A model generated the notes under the pieces. That model saw nothing but the letters and a program-made list of their open reading frames with translations. It ran no database searches and had not been told where the DNA came from. The position numbers and the translations under genes were made by a program. A stretch of DNA of 64,000 nucleotides from assembly GCA_036267255.1 (NCBI GenBank), contig DATAWK010000041.1, positions 124,001-188,000 of the forward strand. The letters are read 5' to 3'. Numbering within the stretch: position 1 is the stretch's first letter; each line of letters begins with the position of its first letter. Shown here one piece after another: positions 34,879-42,600 of this stretch. The DNA comes from DATAWK01 sp036267255 (GTDB lineage Bacteria; Acidobacteriota; Terriglobia; Terriglobales; Acidobacteriaceae).

Positions 34879-34953
34879 ACGTTGTTAGCAGTATAAAGAG
34901 ACAGCGGGAGTTTTACGCACTCCTCGCAATTCTTCCCATGGAGATTTCTTCCT

Positions 34954-36249
34954 GTGCCGCCAGATTCGATGAATCCAGTCTCGATGAATCCAGTCTCGAC
35001 GAATCCAGCCTCGACAAATCCAGCCTCGACAAATCCAGCCTCGACAAATATAGATTCGATCGATGTCACCGCCGTTCGTGCCGATACCCCTGCCTGTGAA
35101 CATCTTCTGCATCTGAACAACGCCGGTACCAGCCTGCCGCCGGCCATCGTGCTGGAGCGAGTCAAGGCGCATCTCGATCTCGAAGCGACAATCGGTGGCT
35201 ACGAAGCTGCCGAGCGCACGGAGGATGAGCACGAGCGCATCTACAAAAATCTTGCCCGCATGCTCGGCTGTTCTGCCGGAGAAATTGCTCTGGTCGATAG
35301 CTCCACCCGCGCCTGGGACGCGGCCTTTTACGCCTTCGCGCAGCGCTTCGAGCGTGGCGACGTCATCCTCACGGCCAGCAATGAATACGTCAGCAACTAC
35401 ATCGCTCTCCTGCAGATGGTGCGGCAGCGCGGCGTGCGGATCGAAGTGGTACCCAGCGAGACGAATGGCGAAATCTCTCTGCCGGCGCTGGAAGCGGCCA
35501 TCGCCACGCACAAAAACCGCGGGAAGCTCATCGCGCTCACCCATGTACCCACCAATGGCGGCCTGGTGCAGCCTGCGGCCGCGGTCGGCCGCATCGCGCG
35601 CCGGCACGGCATTGCCTTTCTGCTCGATGCCTGCCAGTCCGCCGGACAGATGCCGCTGAACGTTGCCGAGCTTGGCTGCGACATGCTCTCCGCCACGGGG
35701 CGCAAATATCTGCGCGGGCCGCGTGGAACCGGCTTTCTCTATGTACGGCAATCGTTGTTGGAACAGCTGGAGCCACCGATGCTCGACATGCGCTCGGCGA
35801 ACTGGACTGCACCCAACCAGTATGAAATTCGCGGCGATGCCCGGCGGTTTGAGACCTGGGAGTTTTCGCTGGCCTGCCGTCTGGGGATGGGCGTAGCCGT
35901 CGAATACGCGCTGGCTCTCGGCCTGGACAGGATTCAGGCACGCGTTGCGGCGCTGGGGGAAATGCTCCGCGGCGGCCTCGAAAAAATTCCCGGCATTACC
36001 GTCCGCGATCTTCCCGGCTCCGGCCATCCACGCGCGGGCATTGTTACGTTCACGCATGCGCGTCTCACGCCCCAGGAAATCCGGGCACGGCTGAGCGAGC
36101 AGAAGATCAACGTCTGGACTACCTCCACGGAAGGAACGCGGCTGGACATGGAAGCCCGCAACCTCACCGAGATGGTCCGCGCGTCCGTGCATTACTACAA
36201 CACCGAAAAGGAATTGGAGCGTGTTTGCCGCGTGCTCGCCGCGCTTTGA
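34954..36249 (+). CDS. PLP-dependent class V aminotransferase/cysteine desulfurase-like enzyme (EgtE-like candidate)
   Basis: 431 residues from the GTG at 34954 (GGAG 10 bp before). The first about 35 residues are encoded by six 15-bp DNA repeats (SMNPV, STNPA units). The fold starts near 'LLHLNNAGTSLPPAIV'; 'GGYEAAERTEDEHERIYKNL' is typical of the subfamily; the PLP lysine lies in 'SATGRKYLRGPRGTG'; 'LLDACQSAGQ' holds the Asp that contacts the PLP ring. This subfamily includes the mycobacterial C-S lyase EgtE that completes ergothioneine. With egtB and egtD 19 kb away in the same window, a role as that lyase is possible but unproven. Confidence 0.85.
   Translation: MPPDSMNPVSMNPVSTNPASTNPASTNPASTNIDSIDVTAVRADTPACEHLLHLNNAGTSLPPAIVLERVKAHLDLEATIGGYEAAERTEDEHERIYKNLARMLGCSAGEIALVDSSTRAWDAAFYAFAQRFERGDVILTASNEYVSNYIALLQMVRQRGVRIEVVPSETNGEISLPALEAAIATHKNRGKLIALTHVPTNGGLVQPAAAVGRIARRHGIAFLLDACQSAGQMPLNVAELGCDMLSATGRKYLRGPRGTGFLYVRQSLLEQLEPPMLDMRSANWTAPNQYEIRGDARRFETWEFSLACRLGMGVAVEYALALGLDRIQARVAALGEMLRGGLEKIPGITVRDLPGSGHPRAGIVTFTHARLTPQEIRARLSEQKINVWTTSTEGTRLDMEARNLTEMVRASVHYYNTEKELERVCRVLAAL
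34966..35055. repeat. Six tandem 15-bp units at the start of the class V enzyme gene
   Basis: Units of the type TCGATGAATCCAGTC (units 1 and 2), TCGACGAATCCAGCC, TCGACAAATCCAGCC (two), and a diverged last unit TCGACAAATATAGAT. They encode pentapeptides such as STNPA. Units 1 and 2 each contain an ATG in frame, so copy-number change would move possible start codons. Confidence 0.9.
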
Positions 36250-36291
36250 GCAAATTTAAATTGGAATTGCGAGTTGGAGCATCCCAATACT

Positions 36292-36861
36292 ATGTCTATG
36301 CGTCGCTGCTTGTTCCCATTGCTGTTTGCTTGTTTCCTCTGCTGTCCATGCGCTCATGCGCAAATGGGCTACGGTGGCCAGGACCTCGCTCGGATGGGCC
36401 AGTATTTGACCTATCACGGTCTCGAACTCTATCAGCTGGAAGCACCCGCATATGCATCCCCTTACGCCGTTGCGCTCACCGGCAAGCGTGGCCATTGGCG
36501 GCTGGTCGTATTTCTGCGCGATGGCGGTGAAGCCAATGTCGATTGGGATTCAGGATCTCTCAAGCGGCCCTTCCAGCTGGCGAACTCCGATGCATTGGCA
36601 CTGGTGCCGAAAGTCGGCGAGAAATTTGGCGTCACCTTCAGCGGCTGCGAGGCGAAAGATTGCAGCCATATATTTGGAGCGCTGCTCTATCTGCCATGGA
36701 GTCATCAGGTGTTTGAAAAAGACGTCACCCTCAAGGGCATCGCCTGCACGGAGAACCTGCTTCAGGCACAGAATTCTTCTGCTCTTGCGGCCATTGACAA
36801 TGCCCTGCGGCGGCAACAAGCCGCGAATCCACAGTACGTTCCACCGGCCTGCCGACAATGA
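36292..36861 (+). CDS. Exported protein of unknown function
   Basis: 189 residues from the ATG at 36292. Signal peptide (CLFPLLFACFLCCPCAHAQM), then 'YLTYHGLELYQLEAPAYASP', 'VFLRDGGEANVDWDSGSLKR' and two Cys (GCEAKDC) that could form a disulfide. No family is recognised. It follows the class V gene by 42 bp and may be co-transcribed. Confidence 0.72.
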   Translation: MSMRRCLFPLLFACFLCCPCAHAQMGYGGQDLARMGQYLTYHGLELYQLEAPAYASPYAVALTGKRGHWRLVVFLRDGGEANVDWDSGSLKRPFQLANSDALALVPKVGEKFGVTFSGCEAKDCSHIFGALLYLPWSHQVFEKDVTLKGIACTENLLQAQNSSALAAIDNALRRQQAANPQYVPPACRQ

Positions 36862-36925
36862 AATTTCGCCGTCGAATTCCCGCTGCGTCTTGCTTCCCAA
36901 ACGCGCTTCAATTAGCGTCATCTAT

Positions 36926-37738
36926 ATGACCAATAAGGAGTCTGACAAGGGAGTATCCCTATCTTTGGCCGGTAAGGTCGCCCTGATCACCGGTGGTTCG
37001 CGCGGCATCGGCGCAGCAACCGTTCGCCTGTTCACTGCCGCCGGAGCCAAAGTCGTTTTCAACTATCGCGCCTCACAAAAAGAAGCCGAGCAGCTGGCCG
37101 CGGAATGCGGTGGCCCGGAGCGTTGTGTCGCTGTTCATCGCGACCTGTCCGCGCCCGCCCATGGGCGTTCTCTGGTGGAAGACACCGTCCGCACCTTCGG
37201 CCGTCTGGATTGCCTGGTGGCAAACCACGGCATCTGGCCGCCGGTGGACGCACCCATCGACCAGATGACCGACAACCAGTGGCATCACACCATCCACGTC
37301 AATCTGGACAGCGTCTTTGGCCTGGTCCAGGCTGCCGTCGCTCAGATCCGGAAGCAGGGCAGGCCCGCTCCGGCGGCGGCCGCCGGGCACATCGTACTGG
37401 TCAGCTCTACCGCAGGCCAGCGTGGAGAGGCCAACCACTCCGATTACGCCGCCAGCAAAGGCGCCCTCATCAGCTTTACCAAGAGCCTCTCCAGTGAGTT
37501 GATCCGCGAAGGCATCTACGCCAATTCCGTAGCGCCGGGATGGGTGGATACCGACATGTCCGCAGCGGCTCTGCACGACCCGGCTACGCGCGACAAAATT
37601 TTTGCCGTGATTCCCGCAGGCCGCGTCGCCACTGCGGAGGAGATCGCTGGTCCTATCCTGTTTCTGTGTACGCCGTTCGCGGGTTTCATCAGTGGCGAGG
37701 TGTTCAATGTCAATGGCGGAGCGGTTCTCGTCGGCTAA
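36926..37738 (+). CDS. Short-chain dehydrogenase/reductase (FabG-like)
   Basis: 270 residues from the ATG at 36926; the frame is open far upstream but runs through another gene. Rossmann signature 'ALITGGSRGIGAATVRLF' (TGxxxGIG), NAG variant 'CLVANHGIWPP', catalytic Ser in 'HIVLVSSTAGQRGEANHSD', YxxxK as 'YAASKGAL', and the C-terminal 'FISGEVFNVNGGAVLVG'. The substrate is unknown; FabG relatives reduce 3-oxoacyl chains but most SDRs of this type act on sugars or small alcohols. No clear ribosome site. Confidence 0.86.
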   Translation: MTNKESDKGVSLSLAGKVALITGGSRGIGAATVRLFTAAGAKVVFNYRASQKEAEQLAAECGGPERCVAVHRDLSAPAHGRSLVEDTVRTFGRLDCLVANHGIWPPVDAPIDQMTDNQWHHTIHVNLDSVFGLVQAAVAQIRKQGRPAPAAAAGHIVLVSSTAGQRGEANHSDYAASKGALISFTKSLSSELIREGIYANSVAPGWVDTDMSAAALHDPATRDKIFAVIPAGRVATAEEIAGPILFLCTPFAGFISGEVFNVNGGAVLVG

Positions 37739-37841
37739 GTTCCGGTTCATGCCGGATAAGCTCCGACTCTTGTCGGCTCAGCTTCATCGCGGCTGCCCTG
37801 CACCGGGCAGCCCGTTGCAGCCATTTCGCCTCTCAACAACC

Positions 37842-38642
37842 ATGCGCTTCTGCTTGGCCCTCGGTTTGGTTTCTCTGCTGCTGGTCTCTCTGCTGCTTGC
37901 TCCGTGCATGCTGCGCGCGCAGGAGACCGACCCTGCCGTGCTGGCCAATCAGAAAAAAGCGCGCCAGGTGCTCGACGCCACCATTCAGGCGCTGGGTGGC
38001 CCGGCATGGCTGAACATACAGAGCGTTAAAACTCACGGACGGTCGTCAGGCTTTTATCAAGGCCATCCCTCCGGCTCCATTATCGAATTCTTCGATACCT
38101 TCGTCCCTCCGGATAAAGAGCGCATCGAATACACGAAGAAGAAAAATGTCGTGCAGATCTTTACCGGGCGCACCGCCTGGGAGATCACCTACAAAGGCAA
38201 GCATGCGCTGCCCCAGGAACAATATGACGAGTATCTGCGCCGGCACGACCACTCCCTGCGCGTCGTGCTGCAGCAATGGTACAAAGACCCGGACACGATT
38301 CTCATTTACGGGAAGCAGACCCTGGTGGAGCGCAAGCTGGCCGATCAGGTAACCCTGATCAACAAGGACAACGACTCGGTGACGCTCGAGATGGATGCCG
38401 AAAGCCATCTGCCGTTGCGCGACAGCTGGGACTGGCGCGATCCCCGGTTCCACGACAAGAACCACGACGCCGAAGAGTACGACGATTACCACCTGATTGA
38501 CGGCTTTCCGACGCCCTTCACCATCACGCGCTATCAAAATGGCGACATGACGAATGAGCGTTTTATCTACAGCGTGGAGTACAACGTTCCCCTGCGCGAC
38601 GATATGTTCGATGCGGACCTGACCGCCCAGCATATTCACTAA
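37842..38642 (+). CDS. Exported lipoprotein-sorting-like protein, unknown function
   Basis: 266 residues from the ATG at 37842. Signal peptide (FCLALGLVSLLLVSLLLAPC); then 'RQVLDATIQALGGPAWLNIQ' and a beta-rich half-barrel as in LolA/LolB-like acidobacterial proteins ('VVQIFTGRTAWEITYKGKHA', 'PFTITRYQNGDMTNERFIYS'). No catalytic motif. An ATG at 37749 would give a longer N-terminus without a signal peptide. Lies between the SDR and fabZ. Confidence 0.72.
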   Translation: MRFCLALGLVSLLLVSLLLAPCMLRAQETDPAVLANQKKARQVLDATIQALGGPAWLNIQSVKTHGRSSGFYQGHPSGSIIEFFDTFVPPDKERIEYTKKKNVVQIFTGRTAWEITYKGKHALPQEQYDEYLRRHDHSLRVVLQQWYKDPDTILIYGKQTLVERKLADQVTLINKDNDSVTLEMDAESHLPLRDSWDWRDPRFHDKNHDAEEYDDYHLIDGFPTPFTITRYQNGDMTNERFIYSVEYNVPLRDDMFDADLTAQHIH

Positions 38643-38692
38643 AGAGCCCCCTCCGCGCACAACATCGGACCACGGTTGTGCCACGATCGTTT

Positions 38693-38698
38693 TATAAT
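38693..38698 (+). promoter_or_regulatory. Perfect -10-like box upstream of fabZ
   Basis: TATAAT occurs 14 bp before the fabZ ATG, in an otherwise GC-rich gap; no good -35 lies 16-18 bp further upstream. If used, the fabZ mRNA leader would be very short (under 10 bases). Confidence 0.35.
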
Positions 38699-38711
38699 CG
38701 GCTGGTTAACC

Positions 38712-39266
38712 ATGGAAACCGTCGAAACCCTGCCCGTTGAAGAAACCTGGCTGAAGGCCCCCCTCGACATCGTCGAGATCATGGCCATTCTTCCCCACCG
38801 CTACCCGTTCCTGCTGATCGACCGCGTTGTGGAGATCGTGCGCAAGAAGCGCATTGTCGCCCTCAAGAACGTCACCATCAACGAACCGTTCTTTCAAGGC
38901 CACTTCCCGAATTTTCCCATCATGCCCGGCGTCTTGCTGGTTGAAGCGGTTGCCCAGGCCGGGGGCGCGCTGTTGCTGACGGAGTTTCCCGACCGGCACG
39001 AGAAGCTGGTGCTGTTTACGGGCATCGAAAAAGCGCGCTTTCGCCGTCCCGTGGTTCCCGGCGACCAGGTCCGCTTTGAGGTGGATGTGGTCAACTGGCG
39101 TCCTCGCGCCGTGCGCATGCAGGGCAAGGCGTTTGTCGAAGGCAAACTGGTCTGCGAATCCATCGTGATGTGCCAGATTGTGCCTCGCAACCGGCAATCG
39201 GCGCCATCGGCGGAAACTCAGGTTGCCGATCAAGTTGCCAATATGGACACGAGCAACGAAGCGTGA
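38712..39266 (+). CDS. fabZ: 3-hydroxyacyl-ACP dehydratase FabZ
   Basis: 184 residues from the ATG at 38712. Hotdog fold with active-site His in 'ILPHRYPFLLIDRVVEI' and the Glu in 'FPIMPGVLLVEAVAQAGG'; 'NEPFFQGHFPNFPIMPG' is diagnostic. A C-terminal tail of about 30 residues after 'IVPRN' is longer than in Escherichia coli. FabZ dehydrates 3-hydroxyacyl-ACP and competes with LpxA for 3-hydroxy chains. Its TGA overlaps the lpxA GTG (GTGA). First gene of a lipid A operon. Confidence 0.95.
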   Translation: METVETLPVEETWLKAPLDIVEIMAILPHRYPFLLIDRVVEIVRKKRIVALKNVTINEPFFQGHFPNFPIMPGVLLVEAVAQAGGALLLTEFPDRHEKLVLFTGIEKARFRRPVVPGDQVRFEVDVVNWRPRAVRMQGKAFVEGKLVCESIVMCQIVPRNRQSAPSAETQVADQVANMDTSNEA

Positions 39267-40045
39267 GCATTCACCCAACCGCCATCGTGCACCCGACGGC
39301 TGTTGTGCCGCCCACAACCAGCGTCGGCCCCTATTGCACCATCGGCGCGCATGTCGTGCTCGGAGATGGTTGCGAGCTCGTCTCGCATGTCGTTCTCGAC
39401 GGCCACACACGCATCGGCAAGGGAGCGCGCATCTTTTCCTTTGCCGCTCTCGGCGTGGCGCCGCAGGACTTGAAATACAAGAATGAGCCGACCCAACTGG
39501 AGATCGGCGAACACACCGTCATTCGCGAATATGTAACCATCTCGCGCGGCACGGCGGGCGGCGGAGGCACCACGCGCGTCGGCAACCATTGCCTCATCAT
39601 GGCGTACGTGCACATCGGCCACGACAGCCAGATTGGCAACCACTGCATTCTCGCCAACGCGGCCACGCTTGCCGGTCACGTAACAGTGGAGGACTATGCA
39701 ACCGTCGGTGCGCTTTGTCCGGTTCACCAGTTCTGCCGCATCGGCATGCACGCCTACGTTGGCGGAGGCACCACCATTACCCAGGACGTGCTGCCCTACT
39801 CGCTCACCTCGGCCAAACGCGAGACGCACGCCTACAGCCTGAACAAAATTGGTCTGGAGCGGCGCGGCTTCAGCAAAGACCAGCTTCGCCAACTGCACAA
39901 TGCCTATCGCGCCTTGCTGGCCGCAAAGCTGAACACCACGCAGGCGCTGGAGCGCATGAAGGCCGGTGCGGGAAAATCTCCCGATGAAAGCGTGGCCTAT
40001 CTGATCGCCTTCATTGAGGCCTCCGAGCGCGGTGTGATCAAGTAG
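39263..40045 (+). CDS. lpxA: UDP-N-acetylglucosamine acyltransferase LpxA
   Basis: 260 residues with a GTG start at 39263 overlapping the fabZ stop. Left-handed parallel beta-helix of hexapeptide repeats ('IHPTAIVHPTAVVPPTTSV', 'IGAHVVLGDGCELVSHVVL'), the catalytic His in 'CLIMAYVHIGHDSQIGNHC', and the C-terminal helical part 'GLERRGFSKDQLRQLHNAYR'. It adds the first 3-hydroxyacyl chain in lipid A synthesis in the cytosol. Coupled to fabZ and followed by lpxI 26 bp later. Confidence 0.96.
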   Translation: MSIHPTAIVHPTAVVPPTTSVGPYCTIGAHVVLGDGCELVSHVVLDGHTRIGKGARIFSFAALGVAPQDLKYKNEPTQLEIGEHTVIREYVTISRGTAGGGGTTRVGNHCLIMAYVHIGHDSQIGNHCILANAATLAGHVTVEDYATVGALCPVHQFCRIGMHAYVGGGTTITQDVLPYSLTSAKRETHAYSLNKIGLERRGFSKDQLRQLHNAYRALLAAKLNTTQALERMKAGAGKSPDESVAYLIAFIEASERGVIK

Positions 40046-40071
40046 ACAGAACAAACCAAACCCGCATTCCG

Positions 40072-40974
40072 ATGACACACATCTCCATCTCGACTGAAAA
40101 CGCTACGCCAAAGATAGCCCGGCTGGGCCTCATCGCAGGCAACGGAAGCTTTCCCTTTCTGCTGCTGGATGCTGCCCGCGCGCAGGGTACTGAGGTTGTG
40201 GTTGCGGCCATCCGCGAAGAGACAAACCCGGAGATCGACCAGCGCGCCGCCAGCGATCCCGGCATCCGCGTGCACTGGCTTTCGCTGGGGGAGCTGTCCC
40301 GGCTCATCGAAACCTTTCAGCAGGCTGGCATTACGCAGGCCGTGATGGCCGGCCAGGTAAAGCACAAGCAGATCTTCTCCAGCATTCGTCCCGACTGGCG
40401 GCTGGCCAAGCTGCTGCTCTCCCTGCGCACGCGCAACACCGACATGCTGCTGGGCGCTGTGGCCAAGGTGCTTGGCGATGAAGGCATTACGCTGATCTCT
40501 TCCACCATGTATCTGGAACCTCTGCTGGTGCAGCCCGGCGTGCTGACCACACGGCATCCTACGGAACGCGAACGGCGCGACATCGAATACGGACGCAACG
40601 TGGCGCGCGCCATTGCCGGCTACGACATTGGCCAGACAGTGGTGATTGCCGAGCAGGCCTGCGTGGCCATCGAGGCCATGGAGGGCACCGATGCCACCAT
40701 TCTGCGCGCTGGCGAACTCATGCGATCTCTGGATAGCGGGACCGAAGGCAATGCCAACGCAACGCTGGATCGCAGCCTCACCGTCGTCAAAGTCGCCAAG
40801 CCAAAACAGGATATGCGCTTCGACGTTCCCGTCATCGGCGTGCAAACCGTTCAGACCATGCAACAGGCCGGGGCCACCTGTCTCGCTCTCGACGCGGGAA
40901 AGACCCTCGTTTTTGACTCTCCCGCAGTGCTTGCCGCCGCCAATGCCGCTGGCATCGCGATTTTGGCCTGTTAG
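40072..40974 (+). CDS. lpxI: UDP-2,3-diacylglucosamine diphosphatase LpxI
   Basis: 300 residues. DUF1009/LpxI signatures: 'RLGLIAGNGSFPFLLLDAAR', 'VMAGQVKHKQIFSS', 'LISSTMYLEPLLVQPGVLT', 'DIGQTVVIAEQACVAIEAME', 'GTDATILRAGELM', and 'FDVPVIGVQTVQTMQQAG'. LpxI replaces LpxH in several phyla and hydrolyses UDP-2,3-diacylglucosamine to lipid X. Its place after lpxA supports this. Confidence 0.93.
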   Translation: MTHISISTENATPKIARLGLIAGNGSFPFLLLDAARAQGTEVVVAAIREETNPEIDQRAASDPGIRVHWLSLGELSRLIETFQQAGITQAVMAGQVKHKQIFSSIRPDWRLAKLLLSLRTRNTDMLLGAVAKVLGDEGITLISSTMYLEPLLVQPGVLTTRHPTERERRDIEYGRNVARAIAGYDIGQTVVIAEQACVAIEAMEGTDATILRAGELMRSLDSGTEGNANATLDRSLTVVKVAKPKQDMRFDVPVIGVQTVQTMQQAGATCLALDAGKTLVFDSPAVLAAANAAGIAILAC

Positions 40975-41080
40975 TGTCTCCCTGCCACGTCCTTTGTGAC
41001 CGGAGCATAGAGGTCACGCGCAGCCGGTAGACACTGTCCCAGCGTCCTCTGTACTCTTAAAGCCACTGGAGATTCCGTCT

Positions 41081-41638
41081 ATGAACATGACACGCGTTTC
41101 TATTGCTGCCGCTGCTGCCCTGGTTTTACTGGCCGTCGGCTTCTTCGGCATTCGCGCTATGGCTGCGTCGGATTCCATTCCGACGGTCGGTCAGATGGCG
41201 CCCAACTTCACTCTTCCTTCGCAGGAAGGCACCAACATCAGCCTGAATCAGTATCACGGCAAGTGGGTGGTCCTCTACTTCTATCCCAAGGATCAGACCT
41301 CCGGCTGCACCATTGAGGCCAAGCATTTCCAGCGGGACATGAGCAAATATGATGCCGCCAACTCGGTCGTTCTCGGTGTAAGTGTGGATACGGTCAAGAG
41401 CCATCAGGCATTCTGCGCCGTCGATGGCCTGCACTTTAAATTGCTGGCAGATCCGGATACCAGCGTGGTCGCTCAGTATGGTTCCCTGGGCAATTACATG
41501 GGCTTCAAGATCGCCAAGCGGAACACCTTCCTGATCAACCCGGAAGGAAAGATCGTGAAGGAGTGGATTGGTGTCGATCCCAACCACCACAGCACCGAGG
41601 TTCTGGCCGCCATTCACGAATTGCAAAAACAAAGCTAG
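41081..41638 (+). CDS. Exported peroxiredoxin of the Bcp/PrxQ type
   Basis: 185 residues. An N-terminal hydrophobic segment (ISIAAAAALVLLAVGFFGI-like) acts as signal peptide or membrane anchor, so the enzyme is probably periplasmic. Thioredoxin fold with 'VGQMAPNFTLPSQEGTNISL', peroxidatic Cys in 'YPKDQTSGCTIEAKHFQRDM', and 'GVSVDTVKSHQAFCAVDGLH' with a second Cys that is not at the usual PrxQ +5 position. It reduces peroxides using thiols. Followed by two bidirectional terminators. Confidence 0.92.
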   Translation: MNMTRVSIAAAAALVLLAVGFFGIRAMAASDSIPTVGQMAPNFTLPSQEGTNISLNQYHGKWVVLYFYPKDQTSGCTIEAKHFQRDMSKYDAANSVVLGVSVDTVKSHQAFCAVDGLHFKLLADPDTSVVAQYGSLGNYMGFKIAKRNTFLINPEGKIVKEWIGVDPNHHSTEVLAAIHELQKQS

Positions 41639-41670
41639 CCGTTCCGGCCTGCACACACCTGAACACAAAA

Positions 41671-41702
41671 AATGGCGAAGCCGTATGGCTTCGCCATTTT
41701 TC
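41671..41702. terminator. Bidirectional rho-independent terminator
   Basis: A 12-bp stem AATGGCGAAGCC / GGCTTCGCCATT with loop GTAT, A-tract before and T-tract after. It ends the peroxiredoxin gene. Confidence 0.9.
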
Positions 41703-41743
41703 ACCCTACGCAATCCCGGTCGTACGCAATCCTCTCTGGAGAC

Positions 41744-41775
41744 AAAAATGCCCGGCCAGATGGCCGGGCATTTTT
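41744..41775. terminator. Bidirectional rho-independent terminator
   Basis: A stem AAAATGCCCGGCCA / TGGCCGGGCATTTT around GA (in practice a 4-base loop AGAT), with A- and T-tracts at the ends. It ends the minus-strand histone-like gene 18 bp away. Confidence 0.9.
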
Positions 41776-41792
41776 GCTTGCCTGTGGATGAA

Positions 41793-42419
41793 CTACTTCT
41801 TTTTGGTGGTTTTCTTTGCTGCCTTTTTCTTTGCAGGAGCCTTCTTGGCCGCCTTCTTTGCTACGGCTTTCTTCGCCGGAGCCTTCTTGGCTACCTTCTT
41901 TGCTACTGCCTTCTTCGTTGCCTTTTTAACCGCCAATTTATTCTCCCTTTTTGTTGATTTCTTGTTGCCTTTTTTGGCCGCTTTCTTAATGGCCTTTTTC
42001 GCAGCCTTTTTGGCTGGAACTTTTTTCGCTACCTTTTTGGCCGCTGTCTTTTTAACAGCTTTTGCCGCCTTCTTGGTAGCCTTGGCTGCCTTTTTGGCAA
42101 CCGGTTTGGATGCTTTCTTCGCTACTGCTTTCTTTGCTGGTTTCGCCGGCGCAGCCTTGGCCGCTTTCTTTATCGGAGCTGCGGCTTTTACCGGCGGCGT
42201 CACGGGAGCAGCCATGACAGGCGCCACGGGCAGATGAAGCTCCATGTCGTCGTCCTGGTCCAGATCGTGATCGTCATCATCGTCGGAAGTAATGGAAATC
42301 GTCACTTCTTCTTCATCGTCTTCTTCGTAGTCATCATCAATGTCGTTGTGCAATTCGCCATGCTCCATGTCGAACTCATCGTCTTCTCGTGCCATCCGCT
42401 TGAACATATCCTCGCCCAT
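41793..42419 (-). CDS. Histone H1-like Lys/Ala-rich protein with acidic N-terminal domain
   Basis: 208 residues from the ATG at 42419, set by GGAGG 5 bp upstream. Residues 1-65 are very acidic (DIDDDYEEDDEEEVTISITS and a DDDDDHDLDQDDD run). From about residue 80 the chain is built almost only of AAKKAxKK-type repeats (A/K/P, 130 residues) like the C-terminal domains of histone H1 and bacterial Hc1/AlgR3-type proteins. It should bind DNA or polyanions through the tail, while the acidic part may mask or counter it. Function is inferred from composition; the closest families are hard to fix by sequence alone. Confidence 0.75.
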   Translation of the reverse strand: MGEDMFKRMAREDDEFDMEHGELHNDIDDDYEEDDEEEVTISITSDDDDDHDLDQDDDMELHLPVAPVMAAPVTPPVKAAAPIKKAAKAAPAKPAKKAVAKKASKPVAKKAAKATKKAAKAVKKTAAKKVAKKVPAKKAAKKAIKKAAKKGNKKSTKRENKLAVKKATKKAVAKKVAKKAPAKKAVAKKAAKKAPAKKKAAKKTTKKK

Positions 42420-42600
42420 CGTCCCTCCAAGCCACTCTCTGCGCGCATTCGAAACTGCTGTTCTTCCATGATTGCACGCTTGCACACCAGCGCAGAATCA
42501 TATTCTGGTACCAGCAACAGAATGCTACGAGTTGGACGGAAACACAAGTGAGAAGTCAGCACGTTTCATTACCGCTGGTCCGGAAAATGAAAGCGCGCCG

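Noticed and set aside
34879..34953. T-box leader before tyrS
   Set aside because: The leader is too short and lacks the T-box sequence.
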